Shown here: positions 9,534 to 17,248 of the stretch, in pieces
Numbering within the stretch: the first letter of the stretch is position 1
Layout of the letters: the number at the start of each line of letters is the position of its first letter
Assembly: GCA_026705105.1 (NCBI GenBank)
Contig: JAPPBK010000113.1
Location: 1 to 21,192 of the forward strand
DNA from: Chloroflexota bacterium
Lineage (GTDB): Bacteria > Chloroflexota > Dehalococcoidia > Bin125
Length of the DNA: 21,192 bases
Direction: 5' to 3'
Notes under the pieces: generated by a model
Seen by the model: the letters and a program-made list of their open reading frames with translations, nothing else
Told to the model about the DNA's origin: nothing
Database searches by the model: none
Position numbers and translations under genes: made by a program

Positions 9534-10177
9534 AGGGCGCGCAACTCGGCGCTGGTTTGCCTGACGCCTCTGACATTGACGACCAACGTGCCGAAGACTC
9601 GATCGTGGAGCGTCTGCCGGTCGCGGCTGAAGAAGATCGCCACCGCATCGGCGAGCACGACAACGGCGATCAGGAAGAGGATGATGCTGCCAATCGCAGA
9701 CTCCGGATAGAGCTGGGCGATCAGCAGAGTGGGGACATTGACGACTACGCGGTAGCCGACCTCTCGTGCCCACATCAACGTTCGGGAAGCAGGCGCGCCG
9801 TCGGCCCGTATCACCTGGGTCGAGACGATCTGTTTGCCCGGCGTCTGCCCGCGTCGGGCCAGGTAGGCGAACCAGACCAGCCAGACCAGGGAACCGACCC
9901 AGAGCTCAAGCGCCAGGACATCGCCAAGGCTGGCGAGGCCGAGCACGATTCCGATCACTGCCGGAATGAGGCCGTCGGACACGGCGCCCATGAAGCGCGC
10001 CACCCGACTGGCGGCGTATCGCGGCGAGTGTCCGTGTTCGGCGTCGGATCGGAGCACGTTGCACGACGTGCAGAAGCGGACGCCGAGGTCGGAGTTGTTG
10101 CCGCAGGCGGCGCAGATGGCGCCGAAGAGGCCGCGCGGCGGCGGCGGCATCCGCTCGAGTGGTTCGAATCGACCCAT
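9530..10177 (-). CDS. RDD family membrane protein with N-terminal zinc ribbon (first of three)
   Basis: 215 residues from the ATG at 10177; a GTG directly before it (10180) is also possible, but the AGGAG is better spaced for the ATG. CxxC pairs appear near residues 22-25 (CAAC) and 36-39 (CTSC). Hydrophobic segments occur at about 70-110 and 150-182. RDD-core motifs: ARRGQTPGKQIVSTQVI and SRDRQTLHDRVFGTLVV. The gene starts 23 bp after the stop of the PHP-domain gene on the same strand and ends in an ATGA overlap with the next RDD gene. All three family members share the order zinc ribbon, membrane segments and DRDRQTLHD-type motif near the C-terminus, so they arose by local duplication. Confidence 0.85.
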   Translation of the reverse strand: MGRFEPLERMPPPPRGLFGAICAACGNNSDLGVRFCTSCNVLRSDAEHGHSPRYAASRVARFMGAVSDGLIPAVIGIVLGLASLGDVLALELWVGSLVWLVWFAYLARRGQTPGKQIVSTQVIRADGAPASRTLMWAREVGYRVVVNVPTLLIAQLYPESAIGSIILFLIAVVVLADAVAIFFSRDRQTLHDRVFGTLVVNVRGVRQTSAELRAL

Positions 10178-10200
10178 CACAGGCGCTCCTGGGATCGAGC

Positions 10201-10794
10201 TTAGTAGGGCAACGTGAACGGTTGGTACTCGCGGCTGCGTAGCGCTTGCATCAGATCGTCCAGGCTCCTGATTTCCGCCTGGAACTCCGTCGCTGCGGTG
10301 CCTACCTCATGCAGCGCATGAGAGTCGCTCCCGCCAATCGGCGGCAGCGGACGGGTGCGTCCGCGCGAAGAAGCGCTCTGATTCTGAAGCGGTCCGTCGC
10401 AGCCGTTGAGCCCCTCGACGCCGTCGAACAGTTCCATCGCAGCGCGCGGAACGCGCAGTCCAGGATCGCGAGCCGGATGGGCGAGGAACATCAAGGCCTC
10501 GCGCTCGTCGCAATAGGCCCGCAGACGCCGGGAATCCGTGATCCGTGGGAAGGGTTCGGTCAATCCATACACCAGCACGTGTCCAAGCTCCGTGGTCACC
10601 TCAACCCCGGGCAGCACGAGGATGCCGACCTGTTTAGCCAGCCGCGAGACGCGATCTGCGTCCCAGAGCACATCGTGCTCGGTCAGCAGCACGCCGTCCA
10701 GTCCGCGTTCGGCCGCCCGTTCCAGCGCTTCATGGGGCAGCAGATTGCTGTCGGTCGAGTAGACCGAGGTGTGGGTGTGCATGTCGATCAGCAT
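10201..10794 (-). CDS. PHP-domain metal-dependent phosphoesterase/hydrolase
   Basis: 197 residues. The PHP metal-binding set is visible: H6 and H8 in DMHTHTS, D15, H40 in LLTEHD, E65 in GVEVTTELGH with H72, H106 in LAHP, and D157/H159 in GGSDSHA. Stand-alone PHP proteins hydrolyse phosphate esters such as oligonucleotides, 3',5'-bisnucleotides or histidinol phosphate. The length is shorter than RNase AM/YciV-type proteins (about 290), and the small size matches the generic 'PHP domain-containing protein' group, so the substrate cannot be assigned. It is cytoplasmic with no membrane segment. It lies first in a minus-strand unit with the RDD genes and is divergent from the cofD unit; the 73-bp gap between the two starts shows no clear promoter. 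Confidence 0.85.
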   Translation of the reverse strand: MLIDMHTHTSVYSTDSNLLPHEALERAAERGLDGVLLTEHDVLWDADRVSRLAKQVGILVLPGVEVTTELGHVLVYGLTEPFPRITDSRRLRAYCDEREALMFLAHPARDPGLRVPRAAMELFDGVEGLNGCDGPLQNQSASSRGRTRPLPPIGGSDSHALHEVGTAATEFQAEIRSLDDLMQALRSREYQPFTLPY

Positions 10795-10867
10795 GTGTGT
10801 GAAGGCTCACGCCAATCGGCGAGTCGGTCAACAGCCCGATAGCCGATCTCGGCTGTACCATCGCCAC

Positions 10868-11194
10868 GTGAGACACATCACATTGGTCGGAACCGTGGTG
10901 CTCGACGAGCGCCAGCTCGACGGCAGCCGGCATCTGGAGATCGTGGGCGAGATTGCGGGCAGCGAAACGGCGCTCTACATCGTGGTCGATCACGACGGCG
11001 CGCTGGCGGAGGCCGACATGACACTCGAGTTGAACGGCGAACCGGAATCGGTCGCCTTCGAAGCAGACCCGGGTTTGGTCGACTGGGATGACATGGAGTT
11101 CACGTTGACCTCCGAGCGCTTCAGCCTCGATGCCCGCCCTCGTCAGGACGGTGACCTGGACATAAGCCTGGTCGTGCGCGGAGCAACGCTGTGA
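10868..11194 (+). CDS. Small acidic hypothetical protein coupled to cofD
   Basis: 108 residues from GTG at 10868, beginning VRHITLVGTVVLDERQ. I do not recognise a family. The protein is acidic (many Asp/Glu, e.g. VDWDDMEF) and predicted to be rich in beta strands, with no signal or membrane segment. A longer ORF reaches back to 10769, but its first 33 codons overlap the start of the divergent PHP gene and read as non-coding, so the GTG is preferred. No obvious ribosome-binding site precedes it, which would fit a leaderless mRNA. Its TGA overlaps the GTG start of cofD (GTGA, 11191-11194), strongly suggesting co-translation with F420 biosynthesis. Any link to F420 is inferred from position only. 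Confidence 0.65.
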   Translation: MRHITLVGTVVLDERQLDGSRHLEIVGEIAGSETALYIVVDHDGALAEADMTLELNGEPESVAFEADPGLVDWDDMEFTLTSERFSLDARPRQDGDLDISLVVRGATL

Positions 11195-12132
11195 CGAGCG
11201 CGGCGGTGCTCGCCGGAGGCGTCGGCGCGGCCCGATTTCTCGACGGCCTCGTCTGTGTCCTGGCGCCCGGGGACGTCACGGCGATCGTCAACGTGGGCGA
11301 CGACATGGAGTGGGCCGGGCTGCACATCTCGCCTGACCTCGACACGGTCACCTACACGCTGGCCGGCCTGGTCAATCCCGAGACCGGCTGGGGCCTGACC
11401 GGCGAGTCGCGCCGGACGCTGGACCGGCTCTCTCAGTTGGGCGGTCCCGACTGGTTCATGATCGGCGACCTCGACCTGGCCACCCACCTCTACCGCACGC
11501 ATCGTCTCTCGCAGGGCGAGCCGCTCTCGGCGATCACCCGCGATCTCACCGCCCGCCTCGGGTTGCAATGCGCGATCACGCCCGTCACCGACGACCGGCT
11601 GCGCACTGTCGTCGAGACGGATAACGGAGAACTGGCCTTCCAGGACTACTTCGTGCGGCGGCGCGCCGCCGATCGCGTGCACTCGCTCAGGTTCGACGGC
11701 GCCGAGTCGGCGCGGCCGGCGCCGCGCGTTGTCGAAGCCCTGGACGAATGCGACGTCATTGTCATCGCGCCGTCCAATCCGTTCCTCAGCATCGACCCGT
11801 TGCTCAGCGTGCCGGGGCTGCGCGAGCTGGTCGCCACGAACCGTTCCCGTGTCGCCGCGGTCAGTCCGATCATCGGCGGCGCGGCGGTCAAGGGACCGGC
11901 CGCCGACATCCTCCAGTCGCTGGGACACGATGTCTCCGCACTCGGCGTCGCGCGACTCTACGCGGATCTGGCCGGCGTGTTCGTTCTCGACGAGGCGGAC
12001 GCGCCGCTCGCCGCGGCGATCGAGGAGGAGACTGCCATGCGCGTCGTCGTCATGCCCACGCTGATGACCGACTCAGAAGCGAAGCAGGCGCTGGCCGAGG
12101 GAACACTGAGAGCGGCGCTCAATGCCGGATGA
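11191..12132 (+). CDS. cofD: 2-phospho-L-lactate (phosphoenolpyruvate) transferase CofD, coenzyme F420 biosynthesis
   Basis: 313 residues, the usual CofD length. It joins the deazaflavin Fo to the phospholactyl- or phosphoenolpyruvyl-guanosine diphosphate made by CofC, giving F420-0 or its dehydro form plus GMP. Motifs: GGVGAARFLDGL at 9-20; NVGDDMEWAGLHISPDLDT at 34-52 (metal and Fo binding); IGDLDLATHLYRT at 91-103; QDYFVRRR at 151-158; APSNPFLSIDPLL at 193-205; and SPIIGGAAVKGPA at 225-237. Starts with GTG overlapping the preceding small gene and overlaps cofC by 11 bp at its end, so the three genes form one operon. The lactyl versus pyruvyl donor cannot be told from sequence alone. cofE and cofG/H are not in the window. 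Confidence 0.96.
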   Translation: MTSAAVLAGGVGAARFLDGLVCVLAPGDVTAIVNVGDDMEWAGLHISPDLDTVTYTLAGLVNPETGWGLTGESRRTLDRLSQLGGPDWFMIGDLDLATHLYRTHRLSQGEPLSAITRDLTARLGLQCAITPVTDDRLRTVVETDNGELAFQDYFVRRRAADRVHSLRFDGAESARPAPRVVEALDECDVIVIAPSNPFLSIDPLLSVPGLRELVATNRSRVAAVSPIIGGAAVKGPAADILQSLGHDVSALGVARLYADLAGVFVLDEADAPLAAAIEEETAMRVVVMPTLMTDSEAKQALAEGTLRAALNAG

Positions 12133-12814
12133 ACCGAACGCCATCGTGGCGGTAGTCCCTGTGCGGGGATTGCCGGCGGGTAAACGCCGCCTCGCTGCGC
12201 TGCTCGACCTGGAGGAACGCAACTCGCTGGTTCGGGCCATGCTGGACGATGTGGTGGCCGCATTGGTTTCGGCCGAGCGCGTCAACGAGGTCGTGATTGC
12301 CTCGCGCGACGCAGCGGCTCGAGACGAAGCCGCTCGCCTGGGCGTCGGATTCCTTGACCAGACCGAGCTGCGCCTCGGCTACAACCGGGCCGTGCAGTTC
12401 GCCCAGCAGGCGCTGGCCGGATCCGATTCCATCCTGATCGTCCCGGCCGACGTGCCGCTGATCACACCCAACGCGGTCGACATGATGGTGTCGACGGCGC
12501 CCGACGGACCCGCAGTGGTCGTCGCTCCGGCGCACGACGGCGGCACCAACGGCTTGTTCCTGCGGCCGCCGGACGTCATCGCCCCGCAGTTCGGACCGTC
12601 CTCCGCGCGCGCGCACCAACAGTCTGCGGCCGCGGCCGGCGAGATGGGCGTACCGTTCCGCGAGGCGCGGATCGACGTCTGGGCGTTTGATCTGGACACG
12701 CCTTCGGACCTGCGCTGGTTGAGGGAGGCGCTTCCCCAGATGCCGGATGCGATCGCGCCAAACTCCAGGCGTTGGCTGTCGGCGCATGCGGCGCACATGG
12801 AAGCGTTGAGCTAG
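12122..12814 (+). CDS. cofC: 2-phospho-L-lactate guanylyltransferase CofC/FbiD, coenzyme F420 biosynthesis
   Basis: 230 residues with a nucleotidyltransferase fold. It condenses GTP with 2-phospholactate (or PEP) to form the activated donor for CofD. Visible features: VVPVRGLPAGKRRLAALL at 11-28 (nucleotide and phosphate binding with the KxRLA motif); IVPADVPLI at about 105-113 (metal-binding Asp); and DGGTNGLFLRPPDVI with QFGPSSARAHQ (about 139-166), the family-specific stretch. The ATG at 12122 lies inside the end of cofD (stop 12130-12132). It is followed by a strong palindrome and then by the convergent acyl-CoA dehydrogenase. F420 producers use the cofactor for hydride transfers by luciferase-like and deazaflavin-dependent oxidoreductases. 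Confidence 0.93.
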   Translation: MPDEPNAIVAVVPVRGLPAGKRRLAALLDLEERNSLVRAMLDDVVAALVSAERVNEVVIASRDAAARDEAARLGVGFLDQTELRLGYNRAVQFAQQALAGSDSILIVPADVPLITPNAVDMMVSTAPDGPAVVVAPAHDGGTNGLFLRPPDVIAPQFGPSSARAHQQSAAAAGEMGVPFREARIDVWAFDLDTPSDLRWLREALPQMPDAIAPNSRRWLSAHAAHMEALS

Positions 12815-12820
12815 GGAGCG

Positions 12821-12870
12821 CCCCCCTCTGTCCCTTCGGGACATCTCCCCCCGCCGCGCGGGGTGAGATG
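12821..12870. repeat. REP-like GC-rich palindrome, probable bidirectional terminator
   Basis: Starts CCCCCCTCTG. It contains TGTCCC-TTC-GGGACA (12829-12843) and, partly overlapping it, CATCTCCCCCCGC-CGC-GCGGGGTGAGATG (12842-12870, 13-bp stem with one mismatch). It fills the gap between the convergent cofC and acyl-CoA dehydrogenase genes. The same order of elements is found at 18391-18434, which points to a dispersed repeat family. Confidence 0.65.
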
Positions 12871-12874
12871 GGAT

Positions 12875-14041
12875 TTAGGCGCGGGGCAGACCGAAACCTC
12901 GCTGAGCGATGATGTTGCGCTGCAGCTCGTTGCCGCCAGCGCCGAAGGTGGGCATCACCGCCGCCAGGTAACCGTTCTCGGCGGAGCCGTCGAGCGGCGC
13001 GCGCTCGTCGTTGCCGTTGAGCTGGCCGTAGAGACCCATTGCGTGCAGCGAGAAGTTCTGCAGGCGCTGCATCATCTCGGTCGAGAAGATCTTCACCTGG
13101 CTGGCCTCGTAGTTGGGCGACTCCTCGCGCTTCAGCATGTCGAGGATGCGGTAGCTGAGGTGCTGCAGCACTTCAAGCTGAATCTTGAAGTCGGCCATGG
13201 CGCCCTGGATCCCGGCGTCGTCGATCGGTCGACCCATCGGCGTGTCGGAGCGGGCCCACTCCATCAGCCGGTCGTAGACGGCGCGCACCGAGGAGACGGT
13301 GAAGATCGAGATGCGCTCGCGGTCGAGCGCATGGGCGGCGTAGTACCACCCCTGGTTCTCCTCACCGACCAGGACGTTGGTCGGCACCCGCACGTCTTCG
13401 AAGTAGACCTCATTGGTGCGATATCCGGCCATCGTCCAGAGCGGTTTGACCGTGATGCCGGCCGACTGCATGTCGACGAGCATCATTGAGACGCCGCGGT
13501 GCTTGGGCGCGTCGGGGTTGGTGCGAGTCGCGAGCCAGACGTACTCGCTGCGGTGCGCGCCCGAGGTGAAGCGCTTGATCCCGTTGAGGATGTAGTCGTC
13601 TCCATCCTTGACGGCGCGGAGTTGCAGCGAGGCCAGATCGGAGCCGGCGTCGGGTTCGGTGTAGCCCAGGGCGAACTCGACTTCGCCGCGGGCGATCGGC
13701 GGAAGGAAGCGTTCCTGCTGCTCCTCGGTACCGAAGCGCATCAGCGTCGGCCCGACCTGCTGGGTGGCGACGGTCGCCTGGGGCGCGCCGGCGTAGTTCA
13801 TCGCCTCCCAGAACAGATACTGCTCCTCGAGCGAGCGCTCCTGACCGCCGTACTCGGCCGGCCAGGACATGGTCAGCCAGCCTCTCTCGGCGAGCAGCTT
13901 GCGGAATCCGCGCTCTTCGACCATCGTGTCGGTTGTTGGATCGCCGATTGTGGCTCGCAGCTCGGGAGTCCATTCCTGGTCGAGAAACTCGTTGACCTCG
14001 GCCTCGAAGGCGAGCGCCTTGTCGCTGAATCGGTACTCCAT
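12875..14041 (-). CDS. Acyl-CoA dehydrogenase
   Basis: 388 residues from ATG at 14041, the usual length for the FAD-dependent acyl-CoA dehydrogenase family, which introduces the alpha-beta double bond into acyl-CoA thioesters. Motifs: GYTEPDAGSDLASL at 126-139 (family signature), IKRFTSGAH at 155-163, and the C-terminal GGNELQRNIIAQRGFGLPR at 369-387. That tail is typical of the branched-chain/steroid-type FadE proteins. I do not see the usual medium-chain Glu base in a YEG context, so the catalytic base is uncertain. AGGAGT about 7 nt upstream supports this start; the extra 18 codons in the longer ORF are translated from a tandem repeat (ARGAWRVARGARR) and are not credible. It may be transcribed from its own promoter or with the MFS gene upstream. 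Confidence 0.93.
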   Translation of the reverse strand: MEYRFSDKALAFEAEVNEFLDQEWTPELRATIGDPTTDTMVEERGFRKLLAERGWLTMSWPAEYGGQERSLEEQYLFWEAMNYAGAPQATVATQQVGPTLMRFGTEEQQERFLPPIARGEVEFALGYTEPDAGSDLASLQLRAVKDGDDYILNGIKRFTSGAHRSEYVWLATRTNPDAPKHRGVSMMLVDMQSAGITVKPLWTMAGYRTNEVYFEDVRVPTNVLVGEENQGWYYAAHALDRERISIFTVSSVRAVYDRLMEWARSDTPMGRPIDDAGIQGAMADFKIQLEVLQHLSYRILDMLKREESPNYEASQVKIFSTEMMQRLQNFSLHAMGLYGQLNGNDERAPLDGSAENGYLAAVMPTFGAGGNELQRNIIAQRGFGLPRA

Positions 14042-14070
14042 GGAACACTCCTGTCGACGCGCGCCGCGCG

Positions 14071-14098
14071 CCACGCGCCACGCGCCACGCGCCACGCG
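14071..14098. repeat. Short tandem repeat (7-bp unit CCACGCG, four copies)
   Basis: Four perfect copies of CCACGCG (14071, 14078, 14085, 14092), flanked by degenerate copies in 14057-14070 and CG at the end. It lies in the 86-bp gap between the MFS and acyl-CoA dehydrogenase genes, about 30 bp upstream of the latter's start. The unit has no spacer, so it is not CRISPR. It may be length-variable between strains. Confidence 0.85.
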
Positions 14099-14127
14099 CG
14101 GACATTGCCGCCTGATTGGGTCAAATG

Positions 14128-15531
14128 CTACCGCAGGCTGGGCAGGACTTTGTTGGGTGCGGCCCTGACGATGTAGCTCGCCGCGCCGTTCAACATCCGC
14201 CTCGCGGTCGCAGGGTGCGCTTCCTGTGCGGGTGCGTCCGCTGTTGGATGCTGTGGGACGCGGGCGCGGAGGATGACAGGGCGAAGCACGATCAGACCGA
14301 CAAGAATGGCCAGCACCGCGAACGACATGGGTGGGAACAAGGTCTCCATCGTCAGCGCCTGGGCGACCGCGCCGAGCGGCAATCCGGCAGCTTGAGCGAT
14401 GCCCATACCGAGGAAGACCAGTCCCATGATCCGGCCGCGCATCTCGTTAGGCGTTTCGTGGGCCAGCGTTGCGTTGGCGGAGACCATCGCGGTCGACATG
14501 CCGATGCCGAGCAGGGCGTTGCCGAGCATTGCGTTGATCTGGGTCGGGGGATTGGTGAAGACCACGAAACCGAGCGCCATGATGATGACGCCGAGGGCGG
14601 TGAGCATCCCTTTGCGCTCGATCCACGAGAATCGCACCAGAACCAGCGATGCGACCATCGCGCCGCCGCCCCAGAAAACGGCGATGTAGCTGAACTGCGA
14701 CCATGTCGCGCCAACGACGTTGGTCACCCACTGCGGACCGAGCGTCCCGGTCGGGGGCATGATCAGCGACATCATCAGGACGACGATGACCACGGTCCAG
14801 AGGATGACCCCCTTGGAGCGCGCGAACCGCAGACCGGCGGCGATGTCGCGCAACGCCTGTCCCGCTCCCTGTCCCTGCCTTGCAGCCATGTGGGCCGCCG
14901 AGAACACGGTCCGGTAAGACATCATCGCGAGAATCAGCACCTCGCCCAGGTGCCCAAACGCGGAAATCGCGAACACGGCGCCCTCGCCCAGGTTGTCGAT
15001 CAACAGGCCGGAGGCGAAGATCGAAATCGGCATGGCGAACTGCATCGCGGCGGAGTTGAGCGCGATCCCGGATGGCGTCAGCCGTGGTCCGAGGATTTCA
15101 GGCGTGATTGCGTTACGGGTCGGTCCGTCGATGGCGTGGGCCGATGAGGCGACGATGGTCAGGCCGAAGAAGATGATGATGTCTACGGTGCTGCCGCTGC
15201 CGGTGATCATCATCAGCGCGATCAGCAGGTTGCAGATGAAGGCGATCGATTGGGTGACCATCAGCAGTCGGCGTCGGTCGAAACGGTCGGCAAGCGCGCC
15301 CCCGAAGAGACCGAAGCCGATCATCCCGATCCCGCGAATCGTGCCGATCGCGCCCACCATGATGATCTCGATGTCATCGGGCGCGACAAGCTGGATCCAC
15401 GCGATCGAGGCGACAAACTGCAGCGGCATCATCGATTGACCGACGATGAAGCCGGTCAGCAGCAGGCGGAACTCGCGCAGCCTGAGCGGCTCCGTCATGC
15501 CGGGACGCGCGGGAGGCGACTGGGCGCTCAT
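14128..15531 (-). CDS. Major facilitator superfamily transporter (DHA3/EntS-like exporter type)
   Basis: 467 residues with about twelve hydrophobic segments. The cytoplasmic loop motif GGALADRFDRRRLL (about 77-90) is the MFS motif A. A corresponding half-repeat appears after the central loop (about 210-235, AARQGQGAGQALRDIAAGLRF). The sequence SSAHAIDGPTRNAITPEIL in the fourth/fifth helix region resembles the MFS_3 exporters (EntS-like), where a 'DGPARQA' type motif is common. It is an inner-membrane secondary transporter; substrate unknown. The ATG at 15531 overlaps the TGA of the methyltransferase gene (ATGA), so it belongs to the same operon. A hydrophilic tail of about 45 residues follows the last helix. 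Convergence with no other gene; the tandem repeat follows. Confidence 0.88.
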   Translation of the reverse strand: MSAQSPPARPGMTEPLRLREFRLLLTGFIVGQSMMPLQFVASIAWIQLVAPDDIEIIMVGAIGTIRGIGMIGFGLFGGALADRFDRRRLLMVTQSIAFICNLLIALMMITGSGSTVDIIIFFGLTIVASSAHAIDGPTRNAITPEILGPRLTPSGIALNSAAMQFAMPISIFASGLLIDNLGEGAVFAISAFGHLGEVLILAMMSYRTVFSAAHMAARQGQGAGQALRDIAAGLRFARSKGVILWTVVIVVLMMSLIMPPTGTLGPQWVTNVVGATWSQFSYIAVFWGGGAMVASLVLVRFSWIERKGMLTALGVIIMALGFVVFTNPPTQINAMLGNALLGIGMSTAMVSANATLAHETPNEMRGRIMGLVFLGMGIAQAAGLPLGAVAQALTMETLFPPMSFAVLAILVGLIVLRPVILRARVPQHPTADAPAQEAHPATARRMLNGAASYIVRAAPNKVLPSLR

Positions 15532-16160
15532 CTGCTTAGTTTCGCTGCTTCCAACACGGTGTGCGCCGTCGACTGCTTGACCTTGGCCACTCGCGTCGGT
15601 CCGAAGATGTCGACCAACCGGCGTGTCAGATACCTGCGCAATCCGTTGACAACCACGAGCGCCAGGCTGCCTCCGTCCGTCATGGCGTCGTATGCGTCGA
15701 GCAGGAGCTGATCCAGCGCGTCGTTGCCGGCCTGGGCGGGCAGGTTGGCGACGACCAGGTCGTAGGCGGGCAGCGGCTGTTGCAGTTGGCGGGTGCCGTC
15801 GCTGAGGGTCACTGTCGCATTGGCCAGTTGATTGAGGGCGATGTTCTCGGCGGCAGACTCGACCGCTCGCATGTCAGTATCGACCATATCGACTTGCGCG
15901 TCGGGCCAGCGAGCCGCGAGCGTGAGACCGATCGCGCCGTACCCGCAGCCCAGGTCGAGAACTCGCGAGGGGGCGGAGAGCCTCTGCAGTTCCCGCAGCA
16001 GCAGCGCGCTGCCCTCGTCCAGCGAGCGGGCGGAAAAGAGCCCGTGACGGCTCGTGAGGACCAGCGGCCGGGATCCGGCATCGATGCGCAGTTCGGGCTG
16101 CTCGGCAAGATGGCGTCGTAGCTCGGCGATTCGGTCGGAGTCCACGGTCGAGTCGTTCAC
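15528..16160 (-). CDS. Class I SAM-dependent methyltransferase (RsmC/MTS-like)
   Basis: 210 residues. The SAM-binding motif I is VLDLGCGYGAIGL at 67-79, motif II acidic residues are in MVDTDMRAV at 92-100, and the post-motif IV position reads ANLPAQAG at 138-145. In RsmC-type rRNA guanine methyltransferases this last segment is NPPFH; the NLPA variant occurs in a related branch, so the target (rRNA, tRNA or small molecule) is open. No N-terminal duplicated domain is present, unlike full-length RsmC of about 340 residues. The start is GTG at 16160 overlapping the TGA of the upstream gene (GTGA). The gene is therefore coupled to the UGSC-associated paralogue before it and to the MFS gene after it. 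Confidence 0.82.
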   Translation of the reverse strand: MNDSTVDSDRIAELRRHLAEQPELRIDAGSRPLVLTSRHGLFSARSLDEGSALLLRELQRLSAPSRVLDLGCGYGAIGLTLAARWPDAQVDMVDTDMRAVESAAENIALNQLANATVTLSDGTRQLQQPLPAYDLVVANLPAQAGNDALDQLLLDAYDAMTDGGSLALVVVNGLRRYLTRRLVDIFGPTRVAKVKQSTAHTVLEAAKLSR

Positions 16161-17248
16161 AGCGGGTCAATCTTCTCCGAGACGGGAACGAACGCACCCA
16201 TGTGTTCCGGGTCCATGCGACCCACGATGCCGGGATAGATGCCGGTGCGCTTGCCCGCCGTCGCTCCGGCGACCGCGATCAGGATGTGGGAGGGATGAGC
16301 GACCTTGGACATCGCTCGGTCGAGTGCGTCCGTTCCGATTCCGGCGTGAGCGAGCGCGGTCTCGGTGACGCCTCCGCCGACCAGTGGCGAGACGAGACGC
16401 TCTCGGATCGGCAGGGCCGTCAGTTCCATGATCGCTTCGCGAATGTCGGTCTTGCTCCAGCCGTCCTGACCAAAGACGTGAGCGTGCTCGGGGCTGACGA
16501 CCAGCATCGAGGGACCGATCTGTCCGTTGGGACTGAAGATGCGCTGGAAACCCATCGCCATCGAGCCAACCAGCGCGCGAGCGCTGCGGCTGTACTCGTC
16601 GATGCACAGTCTGGGACCGCCAATCGTCGGCAGTAAAGTGACGACGCTGTCCTCGACCTCGTAGCCATACTCGACGTGCAGGGGCGGCCAGGGCGAGGCG
16701 GCCTCGTGCTCGGCGAAGGTCAGCGTGAACTTGTGCGCCCCGCCCAACACCGACTGGTCAATCTCGCCCTCGCGCGCTCCGCCGATGTTGCGCAGGACGA
16801 GCCGCAGTGCGCGACCGACGGTCATGTTGGCTCGATTGCCCTGTCCCAGCGCGTTGAGTCCCCAGTTCATGCCGATCCGCTCGCGGATCGGGCCGTTGAC
16901 GATCATCATTGGCGCCAGGCCGTCGGTGCTGGCGATCACTCCGTGGAGGGGAAATCGGGCGCTGCAGGCAGCCCGGACGGCAGCGAGGATCAGCGGCAGA
17001 TACTCGGGCAATGCGCCGGCCAGCACGGCATTGATCGCGATCTTCTCGACGGTCGCCGCCGCATAGTTGGGAGCGACGCGGCCAGCTATCGTCTCAGGAT
17101 CGAGATTCGTGCCGCTGAGCATCCGCTCGACGCGCTCACGCGTCGGCGGGACGACCGGCAGGCCGTCGGTGACGTTCATTTCGGACATGAGCTCGTAGAC
17201 ATCGTCGTAGTCGGCGATGTCGATGGTTCGCGACAGGAGCTCGGTCAT
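16157..17248 (-). CDS. UGSC-neighbourhood protein, paralogue C (unknown function)
   Basis: 363 residues from ATG at 17248, chosen because it overlaps the preceding stop as ATGA; the ORF extends 30 codons further upstream but only as a shadow of that gene. I do not recognise a named family. It aligns along its whole length with the genes at 17245-18354 and with residues about 176-515 of the one at 19077-20654. Shared blocks: TDGLPVVPPTRERV (27-40), VEKIAINAVLAG (67-78), VNGPIRERIGMN (117-128), GQGNRAN..VGRALRL (135-150), SPEHAHVF..GWSKTDIREAIME (252-275). No signal peptide and no membrane segment, so probably cytoplasmic. Conserved His and Ser/Glu residues suggest an enzyme. The position next to a selenoprotein suggests a partner or substrate-specific subunit, which is inference. 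Confidence 0.85.
   Translation of the reverse strand: MTELLSRTIDIADYDDVYELMSEMNVTDGLPVVPPTRERVERMLSGTNLDPETIAGRVAPNYAAATVEKIAINAVLAGALPEYLPLILAAVRAACSARFPLHGVIASTDGLAPMMIVNGPIRERIGMNWGLNALGQGNRANMTVGRALRLVLRNIGGAREGEIDQSVLGGAHKFTLTFAEHEAASPWPPLHVEYGYEVEDSVVTLLPTIGGPRLCIDEYSRSARALVGSMAMGFQRIFSPNGQIGPSMLVVSPEHAHVFGQDGWSKTDIREAIMELTALPIRERLVSPLVGGGVTETALAHAGIGTDALDRAMSKVAHPSHILIAVAGATAGKRTGIYPGIVGRMDPEHMGAFVPVSEKIDPL

Noticed and set aside
14071..14098. CRISPR-like repeat
   Set aside because: Units are 7 bp with no spacers and no cas genes nearby.
16157..17248. Pyruvoyl-proprotein (PrdA/GrdE-like) identity for the UGSC-neighbour paralogues
   Set aside because: The cysteine before the conserved FxxHGxxA segment is present in A and C but missing in B, and no conserved Ser/Thr-Cys cleavage site is visible.
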